Below are positions 57,201-64,000 of a stretch of DNA of 64,000 nt, piece by piece. The DNA is taken from the NCBI RefSeq assembly GCF_033807575.1, contig NC_084707.1:11766550-11830549 (forward strand), given 5' to 3'. Below the pieces are notes generated by a model that was given only the letters and a program-made list of their open reading frames with translations, did no database searches and was not told the DNA's origin. Source of the stretch: Cydia pomonella (Eukaryota > Arthropoda > Insecta > Lepidoptera > Tortricidae). Position numbers and translations under genes: made by a program. Each line of letters opens with the position of its first letter. Position 1 is the first letter of the stretch.

Positions 57201-60200
57201 TACTTTGGTTACGACTTCCTAGTTCCATTGAGTACTTCTACTTTTTTAATTTCCTTTACTTTTCTGGTTCGAATTCATATTTATTTATATTTTATATTGA
57301 AATTTTTATTTATTTTTATTTATATATATATATATGTATGCATTATTTTATGGTTATTTTTCTATCTATGTATATTTGTATCAATGTGTATTCAAAACGT
57401 GCATTTCATTAATTTCAGTGATTGTACACTTTTGTTTGTGTTTGTCATTCATTCACCGTTACTTCTGTTTTACTCATTTCCTCAAAGGTTAACTGGAAGA
57501 GATCCCATACAGGGATAAGTTCGCCTTTGTTGTATTTAATTTACTCTGTAACTGTGTTTTTCGTGTTTTTATTTCTATGTACAATAAAGTATATACATAG
57601 ATACACACATACATACATTATTACATGTCATATAATATCTTTTTTTATAGGCTTTAAATTATTATCATTTAAAAAATCTTTAACAGAGTAGTAACATTTG
57701 TCAATAAGGAATTTAATTTATTTATTTTTAAATACTGTCAACTGGGGTTCTAGCTTTATATAATCAGGAATTTTATTAGTTATAACTATACATTTATAAT
57801 GAGGACTATTTCTGTATATTTCCAAGTTGGTTTTTGGTAACATTAATTTATTTCTATACTTGGTTCTAGTATTTTCCTTATCTTGCTTTAGTTCGAATAA
57901 ATCTGGATTTTCCAGAACAAAGAGAGCGGTTTGTAAAGATGCAAGGCAAGGTTAATAATTTAAATTCAATAAAGAAAGGGCGACAACTGTTGGGGATATG
58001 CACATTTGCCTGGACACGAATACATTTTTAACATTTTTTTTGCATCACAAACAGTTTTTTGGAATCGGTACTGTCTCCCCACAGCACCACGGCGTAGCGG
58101 AGCCATGCGTAAGCATATGCGTGATATGCCGATAGTGCACACTTGAAATCTGTATTTGATTTTAGTATATATTATGCCCATATAAAAAAAAATATATTTT
58201 TGTTTTAATATGTTCTTTCCAATTTAAGGCCGAGTCTATTGTTACACCTAGTACCTAAGTTAAAATGTGTCACTTCTTCTATTTTACATGAATCAATATC
58301 TAAATTTATTTCCAAGGGTTTTTTTTTGTATGGGTATGAACTGTATAATTTTAGTTTTCATCAAATTAATTTCTAAGTTATGGTCACTCAGCCATTCTTT
58401 TACGGAAGTAAAATTATCATTAAGGTATGAATTGCATTCTGAACTATTCTTGCAACTAAACAATAGCGATATATCGTCGGCAAACATTACGGAGGAGGTG
58501 TTTGTGTCTAGGCATTTTGGCAAATGTCAAGGTCAGACAGCCAAAATATATGAAACAGCCAAATTTTTGCGATTTCGGGGTTGGCCCCATAGTAAAAGTT
58601 GCTCATTATGACCTATATACTCACCCCGTAAATATTTATTTATTTAATTTTAATTGCTAATATCAGGTCTCAGGTAACAATAAAATTGTCTCAATACATG
58701 ACACCCATATCGGGTGTGACAATGACAGATGCTTCTTAAAAATAAATACATTTTTAGGGTTCCGTAGCCAAATGGAAAAAAACGGAACCCTTATAGATTC
58801 GTCATGTCCGTCTGTCTGTCCGATTATTCTCCATATCAATTATTGAAGACAAATAAATAACATTGCAGGTGACTAAATAAACACCCTGTATGCATAAGTG
58901 TCTTATTTAAAGGAATTTACAGGAAATAGTGCTCTCAAGATTCGTGAGCTGCCTGAAAAGTAAAATACCTCATTTTCTCGGTGTTCCAATGACAATACAA
59001 ATTAAGGAAACCATGGAACCGATGAAGGTAAGACGTCTTTTTTATTCTAAATAATATAATAAAATATCAAATAGATACCTGATTCTCTTTGCTTGATATA
59101 TACTATTAGGTACTTAGTATATACCTTTTTACAAAGTATCAAGTTCCTAGCTTAAAATAAAACTTGAACCCCATACAAACTTTCATCCCCTTTTTAACCC
59201 CCTTAGGGATTAAATTTCGCAAAATCATCATTTCCTAAACCCTCTGTGATCGAATACAAAAATTAGCTAAATCGGTCCAGCGGTTCTCGAGTTTATGCGC
59301 GACTAACAAACGCATTTCATTTTTAGGGTTCCGTAGTCAACTAGGAACCCTTATAGTTTCGCTATCTACTATACTTTAAGCTCCAGTTTAGCTTATTGTG
59401 ACGGAAGAGTAACTACGGAAACCTACTCTGAGCATGGCCCGATATGCTCTTGGCCAATTTATTATTTATATAGATAGATAGAAGATATATAATTTAATTT
59501 CATGTAATAAAATAATAGCCCATCAAAAACACTTTCATATAAAAAGTTTGCCAAGACGAAACCATAAGGCTCAAAAAGTTATCAGATCTTTTGTAGAGCC
59601 AAGCTTCTATTAACTCTACAAGCCCAACTTCATAAACTTACACCTTAGTCAAAATATACGGCTTGGCCGGCTATGGCTTGGCTTCGCTATATAACTTTCT
59701 GACTGTGCGAGCTTAATGGTTTCGTCTTGGCAACATTTTACGTGAAAATGTTTTTGATGGGATTTCACTTATTTTTGTAAGTTGCTTATGACAATCTTCC
59801 ATCCCCTAATTTAAAGGGTTGGGGGTGGTTTACTATTAAAAATCCTGAAATACGTATCTGGGGGCATCTTTTGTACAATCTGTTTTTTTTACTGATTCCC
59901 CATACAAACTTCAGCCCCAAAATACCCTTTTACTCCCCCTTTTCACCCTAAAGGGGTCATTTTGGTGTTTAAACTATTTTATATCCTTGATCCTTCCCCA
60001 TAACAAAAACTACCTATATACCAAATTTCAAGTTAAGAGCGTTCATTGCAACAACGAAGCGCTTCGGGAAAAGGGAGGTAGCGCGTATTGGCGGTGGCAC
60101 TACCGTGCCTCCAAATTATAATTAATGTAATTCAAATTGCATATTTTTTAATTAAAATAATCAATAAACTGTATAAGTTAACCATTCAAAGCTCGATGTC

Positions 60201-60779
60201 CAGATTCAACTATGGCAGTTTTATATTCGAAATATTATGACAGTTCATAGAGCTTTCAAACCGGTTGTTATCCGGTTGTTATTGGGCTGGGCATATTTAA
60301 CCAACCGGCATATTTATATATGCACTTTGACGTTTTGGGGCTATCCCCAAAACGTCAAAGTGACTCCCGCTTGTTTGCGAATACTATCAACCCCAAACTA
60401 TGTATTGCACATACGTGTGTAGGGCATAAAAAAATTAGAGCAGAGGGCCTACCGCGAACCACGTTCGACGTGTTGCCTCTCTGTCGCACTTGTAAATTCG
60501 TACGTAAGTGTGACAGGGAGGCAACCCATCGAACGTGGTTCGCGGTAGCCCCTCAGATATAGAGAGACACTATGTGGCTGCATTTGGTACCATCTACTTG
60601 CTAACTATTTTCATACACCTTGTGGTTGACGTTTATAGGTATAGGTATATAGAAACGCTCATAGTTTTACAGTTTATACCCACATATTAAATTTGCAGGT
60701 GGCGGACGGAAGAACTCTTGCACTTCAAACTCAGGACCACCCTATCAGTCTGTGCACTCAAACACAAAATCTTCGGTAA
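45275..60779 (+). CDS. C18orf63-like protein (DUF4708 family), 8 exons
   Basis: Exons are 45275-45411, 45535-45673, 46172-46349, 50191-50287, 51278-51374, 53627-53761, 58923-59027 and 60699-60779 (stop TAA). Phases agree and the product is 322 aa. Intron 6 uses GC-AG (GAG|GCAAGT at 53762); the others are GT-AG. Conserved stretches recalled from the vertebrate protein are MCFTYTLMAKIAPTWNVLGF (around residues 106-125), FKFYKDIRRHWKNIHGYRLP across exons 5-6, and VLSRFVSCLKSKIPHFLGVP in exon 7. The vertebrate protein has a long disordered tail which this model lacks; the final exon may be followed by others, since CGGTAATT at the stop could also be a weak donor. Molecular function is unknown for the family. 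Introns 3-6 hold most of the transposons of the right half of the window. Confidence 0.85.
45821..45927. mobile_element. Hairpin MITE (CGACTGTATCTCGCCCGCGA)
   Basis: Inverted ends GCGACTGTATCTCGC and GCGAGATACTGTCGC enclose about 70 bp. It lies in intron 2 of the C18orf63-like gene. Confidence 0.7.
46704..46852. mobile_element. Hairpin MITE (TACAGTCAACCAATTTGA) nested in the Tc1/mariner element
   Basis: Near-perfect inverted ends of about 34 bp (ACAGTCAACCAATTTGA... and complement), bounded by TA. Confidence 0.85.
46905..47078 (-). pseudogene. Transposase pseudogene, C-terminal part
   Basis: Contains VRNWYAENNVSFVPKSANPP followed by NCPELRPVERFWAIMKRNLK, the region of the third catalytic residue of a Tc1/mariner/IS630-type transposase. 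The rest of the gene lies beyond the inserted DNA, at 48363-48990. Confidence 0.75.
47086..47326. mobile_element. hAT-like non-autonomous fragment (AGGGGTTCCCAA ends)
   Basis: Inverted ends AGGGGTTCCCAATCTTT and CACTTTGGGAACCCCT, with a GC-rich middle (ACGGCGCCCCTCT, GCGCACCAGGGCGCCGCGGC). Such ends are typical of a well-known hAT group. The 8-bp duplication is not clear. It lies inside the transposase gene of the element at 46547-49130. Confidence 0.65.
47332..48366. repeat. Array of the word CCAGTAGTCAGCC in both orientations
   Basis: Between 47340 and 47912 I count about 13 copies of CCAGTRGTCAGCC or its complement, with small changes. Examples are 47340, 47541, 47563, 47585, 47612 (inverted), 47650, 47666 (inverted), 47782, 47800 (inverted), 47845, 47865 (inverted) and 47899. 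A last relative, GCCAGTGGTCAC, is at 48355. Many are paired head to head, so they could form hairpins. The 48000-48350 part has no copies and no ORF. Confidence 0.75.
48363..48990 (-). pseudogene. Transposase pseudogene, N-terminal part
   Basis: From about 48990 down to 48652, frame 1 encodes the DNA-binding half (RQLDIRKKIVYTYNQNTSIS, LAKLLNLPKSTVQKVLANYQ, VRDVARKCKVSRSYVQKIKQ). A frameshift near 48650 leads to frame 2 with YLTKFGCILMDDETYVKADF. Another break precedes the end near 48363. No ATG is preserved at the start. Confidence 0.75.
49145..49560. mobile_element. Possible MITE bounded by AACGTAGTGATT
   Basis: The left end is AACGTAGTGATTATATGCTC and the right end is the complement of AACGTAGTGATT (49549-49560). 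The left word also occurs at 11724 and near 63010. The interior is AT-rich. Confidence 0.45.
49635..49955 (-). repeat. Dispersed repeat, copy 3 of the window-start repeat
   Basis: The complement matches 35480-35930, with the two parts in the other order: TTCACCACACCAACTGGTAAAG first, then CTCGGAGGCAAAGTTTG and CACTCGCTACGCTCGTGG. Confidence 0.7.
50288..51277. other. Intron 4 of the C18orf63-like gene
   Basis: AT-rich intron. TTTAAATAAATAGATTGACTT at about 50920 and a loosely inverted partner near 51025 (TATTTATTTAAAACATAAAAG) form a small inverted pair. No other feature was recognised. Confidence 0.35.
51398..51880 (-). repeat. Dispersed repeat of the ACGGAACCCTAA type
   Basis: Starts GGGTTCCGTAGTCAACTAG and includes CATGTCAGTCTGTCTGTC, a relative of the repeats at 18322 and 23927. 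The far end is not clear. Confidence 0.5.
51935..53316. mobile_element. Complex inverted-repeat element in intron 5
   Basis: The outer arms (51935-52194 and about 52945-53316) are inverted copies, with phrases CAAGATCCCAGAGCC, GGCCCGACGG and CCATTTCCGCCGGCGGTA and their complements. Between them lie relatives of the repeat at 34.4-35.0 kb and an inner hairpin (about 52770-52970, CCAACCATCCCCCAGAC and complement). A CA microsatellite is at 53230-53252. No coding region was found. Confidence 0.7.
53873..53983. mobile_element. Hairpin MITE (AACACTCGCTGCACG)
   Basis: Inverted ends AACACTCGCTGCACG and CGTGCAGCGAGTGTT about 80 bp apart, with a GC-rich middle. It lies in intron 6 of the C18orf63-like gene. 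Confidence 0.65.
54059..55039. mobile_element. hAT-type non-autonomous element with perfect 8-bp target duplication
   Basis: 981 bp. Inverted ends TAGGGATTGCAA and the complement, with GTCATATT at both flanks (54051-54058 and 55040-55047). An 8-bp duplication is the signature of hAT elements. The right end (54938-55030) holds several copies of CCGGATCCGG, and the left end has CCGGATTGATTTTCAATCCGG. A shorter relative is at 5285-5370. No transposase frame was found. Confidence 0.85.
55229..55713. mobile_element. MITE (AATAGGGTTGTTTCCA family), copy 1
   Basis: Inverted ends TAATAGGGTTGTTTCCA and TGGAAACAACTCTATTA. The interior shares CAAACCGTAAACTGTGACGT and AACATATTTAAAG with the copy at 62955-63726. 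Non-coding. Confidence 0.8.
55775..57615 (+). mobile_element. CR1/Jockey-like non-LTR retrotransposon, 5'-truncated
   Basis: 5'-truncated element consisting of the reverse-transcriptase ORF, a 3' UTR with an AT microsatellite at 57321-57336, a short hairpin (57502-57516), AATAAAG near 57582, and an ACATACAT-type tail at about 57603-57628. It lies in intron 6 of the C18orf63-like gene. The fragment at 5643-6396 belongs to the same group. Confidence 0.85.
55780..57222 (+). pseudogene. Non-LTR reverse transcriptase ORF with altered active site
   Basis: Open from 55780 to the stop at 57220-57222 (first ATG at 55840; the frame is open upstream of it and homologous). RT motifs are YRPISILPVLSKIIEHFVNR, GFRPGHSTVTAL, VLVLLDFSSAFNTVDFDILL and AGVPQGGILSPLLFSIFING. 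The expected YADD is replaced by YAAAIIDD, so the catalytic aspartates are displaced and activity is unlikely. The C-terminal region has SQFRSQLGWLPIRRRRDVHV. The frame is otherwise clean. The endonuclease domain and ORF1 are absent because of 5' truncation. Confidence 0.85.
57760..58525 (-). pseudogene. Jockey-like reverse transcriptase fragment
   Basis: On the minus strand the frame at 58523-58293 has SSVMFADDISLLFSCKN (the catalytic FADD is preserved) and KEWLSDHNLEINLMKTKIIQ. After a frameshift near 58250 it continues VLGVTIDSALNWKEHIKT, and then, further on, AVVLWGDSTDSKKLF. Several frameshifts and both ends missing make it a dead fragment. It differs from the neighbouring CR1-like ORF. 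Confidence 0.7.
58530..58891 (-). repeat. Dispersed repeat with a TACAGGGTGTTTATTTAG end, copy B
   Basis: Read on the minus strand it begins ACAGGGTGTTTATTTAGTCA, as does the stretch at 54000-54050 that hosts the hAT element, and ends with CCAACCCCGAAATCGC as at 55060 and 25705. A piece of the ACGGAACCC repeat (58757-58826) lies inside. It ends about 30 bases before exon 7 of the C18orf63-like gene. Confidence 0.6.
59028..59518. other. Intron 7 of the C18orf63-like gene, first part
   Basis: Contains a short ACGGAACCC-type repeat fragment at 59325-59366 (GGGTTCCGTAGTCAACTAG) and a TAGATAGATAGA run at 59469-59481. Otherwise no feature. Confidence 0.35.
59519..59761. mobile_element. MITE (CCCATCAAAAACA family)
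   Basis: Inverted ends of about 50 bp (CCCATCAAAAACACTTTCA and GCCAAGACGAAACCAT at left, complements at right) enclose about 140 bp. Confidence 0.8.
60323..60362. repeat. Perfect 18-bp hairpin
   Basis: CACTTTGACGTTTTGGGG and its exact complement are separated by CTAT. It lies in intron 7 of the C18orf63-like gene. Confidence 0.85.
60443..60555. mobile_element. Hairpin MITE (GAGGGCCTACCGCGAACCAC)
   Basis: The ends GGGCCTACCGCGAACCACG and the complement, with an inner inverted pair CCTCTCTGTCGCACTTGT and complement, make the unit almost fully palindromic. The word GGGCCTACCGCGA recurs alone at 62859. Confidence 0.8.
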
Positions 60780-61239
60780 TTTAAAATGTTTAAATACTTT
60801 CTAATTAACTGCTTGTTGAAATTGCTGTCTGCCGGTCGGGCAAAGAGATTGATTTAGCTATACTAAATTATTTAAAAAAATGCTTTAAGTATACGTCTAA
60901 TAACTGTATATTAAAATAAATGGTTTTCACTTGTTTCCTTTATGGTCATTTATTTAAAGTTACATGTTTGTCAGAGTAATTTAAAAAAAGTTATAAAATT
61001 GGAGTCAAATTCGGGCTTCATGTCATATAAATAAGTAGGTATTGTCATTTCCTTACTAGCACAAATATAAATTCAACTAAGATGAAATAATTATATCAAA
61101 TTATTACCTATTTTACCAACCTCTATCGTAAAGTCTACTTATTAATTCAAAGCTCATTTATCTATCATTTAGCGCCCGGTTTCGTCGCCGGCGTTCATGT
61201 TTTTTATACGATATTTTTATCACTGTTATCAATCCAAGT
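60780..61239. other. Convergent intergenic interval
   Basis: Separates the 3' ends of the C18orf63-like gene and the ankyrin gene. AT-rich, with no other features than polyadenylation signals. Confidence 0.5.
60915..60920 (+). terminator. Candidate polyadenylation signal for the C18orf63-like gene
   Basis: AATAAA about 135 bases after the stop codon. Confidence 0.5.
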
Positions 61240-62562
61240 TTAGGCCCTTTCATTAGGTGATGACAGCTGAATAGGGCTTCGTTGTGTTGTGAGGGAAGGC
61301 TGGCCGGCGGTTTGGTCAAAGAATCTGGCTACGGATGGCGATAAGTTCCGATGATGTGCAGGAGACGCGCCGCTTCGAACGCTCTGTAACAGCAGAGATA
61401 AGTCTGTCAAGCCATTTCTGTCGCTATAAAAACGCGGCATTTAAAAAAAAATGTAGACGCGAAGGGAAGGGGGGGTGTAGGCCCCATAGACAATAAGAAT
61501 TTTGCGCTTTTTCCTACTGACAAAGTTGTTTGGCAGACTATAATTGACAACATTTGATGATTTTCATTTGCCTTAAATTGAAAACAATTTAGAGAAACAC
61601 GCGTGTAGATTCCGAAAAAAAGTTTTTGGAATGTTTAAAACAAATCATCTAAGTTTCTTTGATAGTTTTTCATGTAGAATTTGATTTAGAATTTATAGCG
61701 ATTTGAAGTTGTTTAACAATCGGTTTTCTAATATTTTTTTAATTTGCTTGTTTCTTATTTATTTCTTACCAGCCTGTTTTGTCTGGTAACTCTTGGCGAT
61801 GACTGCGGAGTAGTAAGCGTTGTTGTCAATAGACTGTCTAGCTTGTATCCCTTTGCTAGCTGCTCGACGGTTTTTCCTGAAGTAGGTAATGTGATACGAT
61901 AAGTGAAATTACACAGTAATAATAGGTATAGGTAGGTACTGCGCGATTGTTGAAATATTTAAATGCCATTGGATTTCGTTTCGTAGACCCTTTATAGGCA
62001 GCAATACAATTTAGTGTCCATCAACCACCTCACCGGAACCTAGTTGCTGACCGTATAGTAGCGGCTAAACTTTAATTACTCACGTACCTGTCAATGTTGT
62101 TGGGATGTGAGTATTGCATCGTCCGGTTTGTAAGATTGTCTTGATGGCAGCTATATTATGAAACACGATGGCGACTGCGGCACCGTCAGCCAACTGAGAA
62201 GAATCGCAACATGACAATAGGAATCCCCATTTATCGGTATCCCAGTGCTTCTCAGAAAATACCGCTAATTGCAATGTCGATGCACCTACAAACAGATAAG
62301 AGATTTACAGTTGGACTCGGAACTTACCTACTTTGATTTAACATTTAAAAAATGCGAATTTACCTGAATCTCCTAACAAATGAGGGTTGGCACGATAATG
62401 TAGCAGCGTCTTCACTAGAGAATACGCTCCAAGACGTGCTGCTAGTCGAATCGGCCATCCTCCTTCGTAATTTGGATCTAACCCTGTACTCAATAGATCA
62501 CTTAGTTTACGTTCGTCGTTGTTGCGAATGCAATTTTTAATTAAATCTGTTTTATTTTCCAT
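61240..62562 (-). CDS. Ankyrin-repeat protein (3 exons, last one tentative)
   Basis: Exon 1 is 62562-62364 and exon 2 is 62285-62088, with GT-AG boundaries and matching phase. A third exon 61403-61240, ending in TAA, fits the phase and gives 186 aa, but its acceptor (GGCTTGACAG) has a poor pyrimidine tract. The first exon holds at least one clear ankyrin repeat (GGWPIRLAARLGAYSLVKTL then LHYRANPHLLGD). Exon 2 (AVFSEKHWDTDKWGFLLSCC, VFHNIAAIKTILQTG) has an ankyrin-like second half. The putative exon 3 (LSLLLQSVRSGASPAHH) is serine- and proline-rich. I do not recognise the orthologue. Ankyrin repeats are protein-binding modules, so no specific function is claimed. Confidence 0.65.
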
Positions 62563-62852
62563 TTTGGCAATAAACCTAATATTTTAATAATCAATTATTT
62601 TCAGAACTACCCTCGGTTTTAATAAATAGGTATGTATACTTGGCGCGGCTTCCGCTTAGTTCCCGCCCAAGAAATCAATCGTTCCTTTTTACGTTACATA
62701 CACGAGGTATGTGAGAATGCGTTTTATTGTTGTTCTTATTTTAACAGTATACCTAATTATTATTAAAAAGAACTAAATAAAAGTTTAAAAAATATACCTT
62801 TTGAAAATGTATGGAATAAGAAAAATACGCACGTCTGCTGTCAGTCTGATTA

Positions 62853-62950
62853 CCTGGGGGCCTACCGCGAAAACCGAAATTAGCGAATTACGGGGATCTT
62901 TCTCTTTTACTCTCTCACTAAGACCTAATTAGAGTGATAGAGAAAAATGC
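62853..62950. repeat. Partial repeat related to the GGGCCTACCGCGA hairpin family
   Basis: GGGGGCCTACCGCGAAAACCG followed by an internal pair around CTCTCACTAAGACCTAATTAG. It resembles one half of the unit at 60443-60555. Confidence 0.45.
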
Positions 62951-62954
62951 CCGC

Positions 62955-63726
62955 AATAGGGTTGTTTCCATCTGAGGAGTGTCTTTTCAAAAGGGCTTAT
63001 CAAAGAGCATATAATCACTACGTTTTAAGAGACGGGACTTCCATACTAGCGAGTGGACTCAGTTTGATTCGCAAATCATTACCAAAATCTACGACAAAGA
63101 ACTGTCAAGGAACCATAATACCAACATAACCGATTTAAATAGTGTAGTACGCTACACGCTTGCGATTCTTATCGATATCGATAAAATGGGGAGGGTTGAA
63201 ACATAGGCTCCTGTCTACAAATTTAATTTAATTAAAAACCCACACGCACGCATACACAGCTTGCCCACCACCTAAATGGCTACGGCTTGAGTATCAAATT
63301 CTGCACTGAGAATAGACAACGGGAGGCCTTGGTGTTACGTGTGTATGTACCTATATACTTACTTTACTCTTTGGTATGTACATAGTTGTGTCAAACCGTA
63401 AACTGTGACGTCATACAATTTTCAAAGAGCGTTTTGGACGCGAAAGCATGGGTCAAAATATATAGTTTGTCAAAGGGCTATCTCATTTCAAACATAGACA
63501 GAGGGAGTCATACTATCTTTGTCTTACACTAGTACTAGCATCCAAAAGAAAAGGATGAGTATAGTTTTTTTTGTTCTTATTTACTGACAAATTGGTTTGA
63601 CCAACTATATTTTGTTAATTTAACATATTTAAAGACGTTTTTAGGGTAAAAGTTAAATTTTAGGGCAACGTTTGGTTAATATAGCACGTATTACAAGCGT
63701 TTCAAAAAATTGGAAACAACCCTATT
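62955..63726. mobile_element. MITE (AATAGGGTTGTTTCCA family), copy 2, with nested insertions
   Basis: The ends AATAGGGTTGTTTCCATCTG and GAAACAACCCTATT match copy 1 (55229-55713). Inside, 62973-63000 is the first 28 bp of the element at 23005. Near 63003 comes the complement of AACGTAGTGATTATATGC. A separate small MITE is at 63460-63608. The last 120 bases align well with copy 1. Confidence 0.75.
63460..63608. mobile_element. Small MITE nested in copy 2
   Basis: Inverted ends ATAGTTTGTCAAA and TTTGACCAACTAT. The interior TCTTTGTCTTACACTAGTAC matches the complement of 11110-11150. Confidence 0.65.
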
Positions 63727-63953
63727 GACGAACTTCTTATTTCGCGGTTATAGCTCTGTTGTAGTTACTTTGGTTTGAATGTGTCTTTCCATTCCATGGT
63801 CTTTCCTTTCATCAGTGTCAGTGTCACTGTCACACTGTCAGCTGTCACATGTTAAAAGTGAAAAGAGTGAAAACGATTTTTTGCTGTTGTTATATAGTTT
63901 CTTGGTTTATTTTGATTATAACGATACGATGGTTCGGTTTTATGTTTAAACTC
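63727..63953 (+). promoter_or_regulatory. Possible promoter/5' leader of a gene beyond the right edge
   Basis: Non-repetitive sequence with GTGTCAGTGTCACTGTCACA and CAGCTGTCACATG, wording often seen in moth 5' leaders. This is inference only. Confidence 0.25.
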
Positions 63954-64000
63954 ATGAAAAATAATGCTCTCTCAGTTAACACCAAGTGCATTTTGAGTCG
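63954..64000 (+). CDS. Possible start of a gene cut by the window edge
   Basis: ATG at 63954 opens 15 codons without a stop (MKNNALSVNTKCILS) and runs off the end. A short upstream ATG (63929) opens only six codons. Too short to identify; it could be chance. Confidence 0.25.
   Translation, partial: MKNNALSVNTKCILS

Noticed and set aside
1..64000. CRISPR arrays, operons, ribosome-binding sites, phage or plasmid genes
   Set aside because: None seen; the window is eukaryotic, with spliced genes. Regular direct repeats with unique spacers are absent.

Overview
This window is eukaryotic nuclear DNA from an insect, almost certainly a moth or butterfly (Lepidoptera). It is AT-rich, its genes have short exons with GT-AG introns, and it is packed with repeats typical of lepidopteran genomes: tRNA-derived SINEs, hairpin MITEs, mariner, hAT-like, Ty3/Gypsy, Copia, RTE-like and CR1/Jockey-like elements. 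I see no operons, prokaryotic signals or CRISPR arrays.

Five protein-coding genes were assembled by joining exons by eye with splice-site and phase checks. (1) A SAPCD2-like gene, + strand, 743-7213, 3 exons, 426 aa. (2) Mitochondrial ribosomal protein S18B (mS40), - strand, 8978-10810, 2 exons, 186 aa. (3) Centrosomin (Cnn/CDK5RAP2 family), + strand, 11987-34167, 11 exons, 706 aa, with a phase-compatible alternative first exon at 21415-21470. (4) A homologue of human C18orf63 (DUF4708), + strand, 45275-60779, 8 exons, 322 aa, with one GC-AG intron. (5) An ankyrin-repeat protein, - strand, 61240-62562, whose third exon is tentative. A sixth gene may begin at the right edge (63954). MRPS18B and cnn are divergent with about 1.2 kb between their start codons. 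The C18orf63-like and ankyrin genes converge.

The rest is mostly mobile DNA, much of it nested. From left to right: a frameshifted mariner (3331-4645); RTE-like fragments split by a CR1-like fragment (5.4-6.8 kb); a MITE within a MITE (7.9-8.5 kb); a Copia element with a large internal deletion (12222-14040); and, in cnn intron 1, a 1.17-kb palindrome, a 1.69-kb Transib-like foldback and several copies of a lepidopteran dispersed repeat. Between cnn and the C18orf63-like gene lies an 8.6-kb foldback element (36131-44777) whose spacer carries an apparently intact Ty3/Gypsy element (38259-43504) with identical LTRs and a 4-bp target duplication. Introns of the C18orf63-like gene hold a decayed Tc1/mariner-type element broken by other insertions (46547-49130), a complex inverted repeat (51.9-53.3 kb), a hAT-type element with a perfect 8-bp target duplication (54059-55039) and two non-LTR retrotransposon fragments.

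The most unusual signals are the Gypsy element whose Gag-Pol start codon lies inside its own LTR, several elements built from one private short word repeated in both orientations, and a compensatory base change supporting an RNA hairpin shared by two non-LTR 3' ends. All calls come from reading the sequence; no database search was run.
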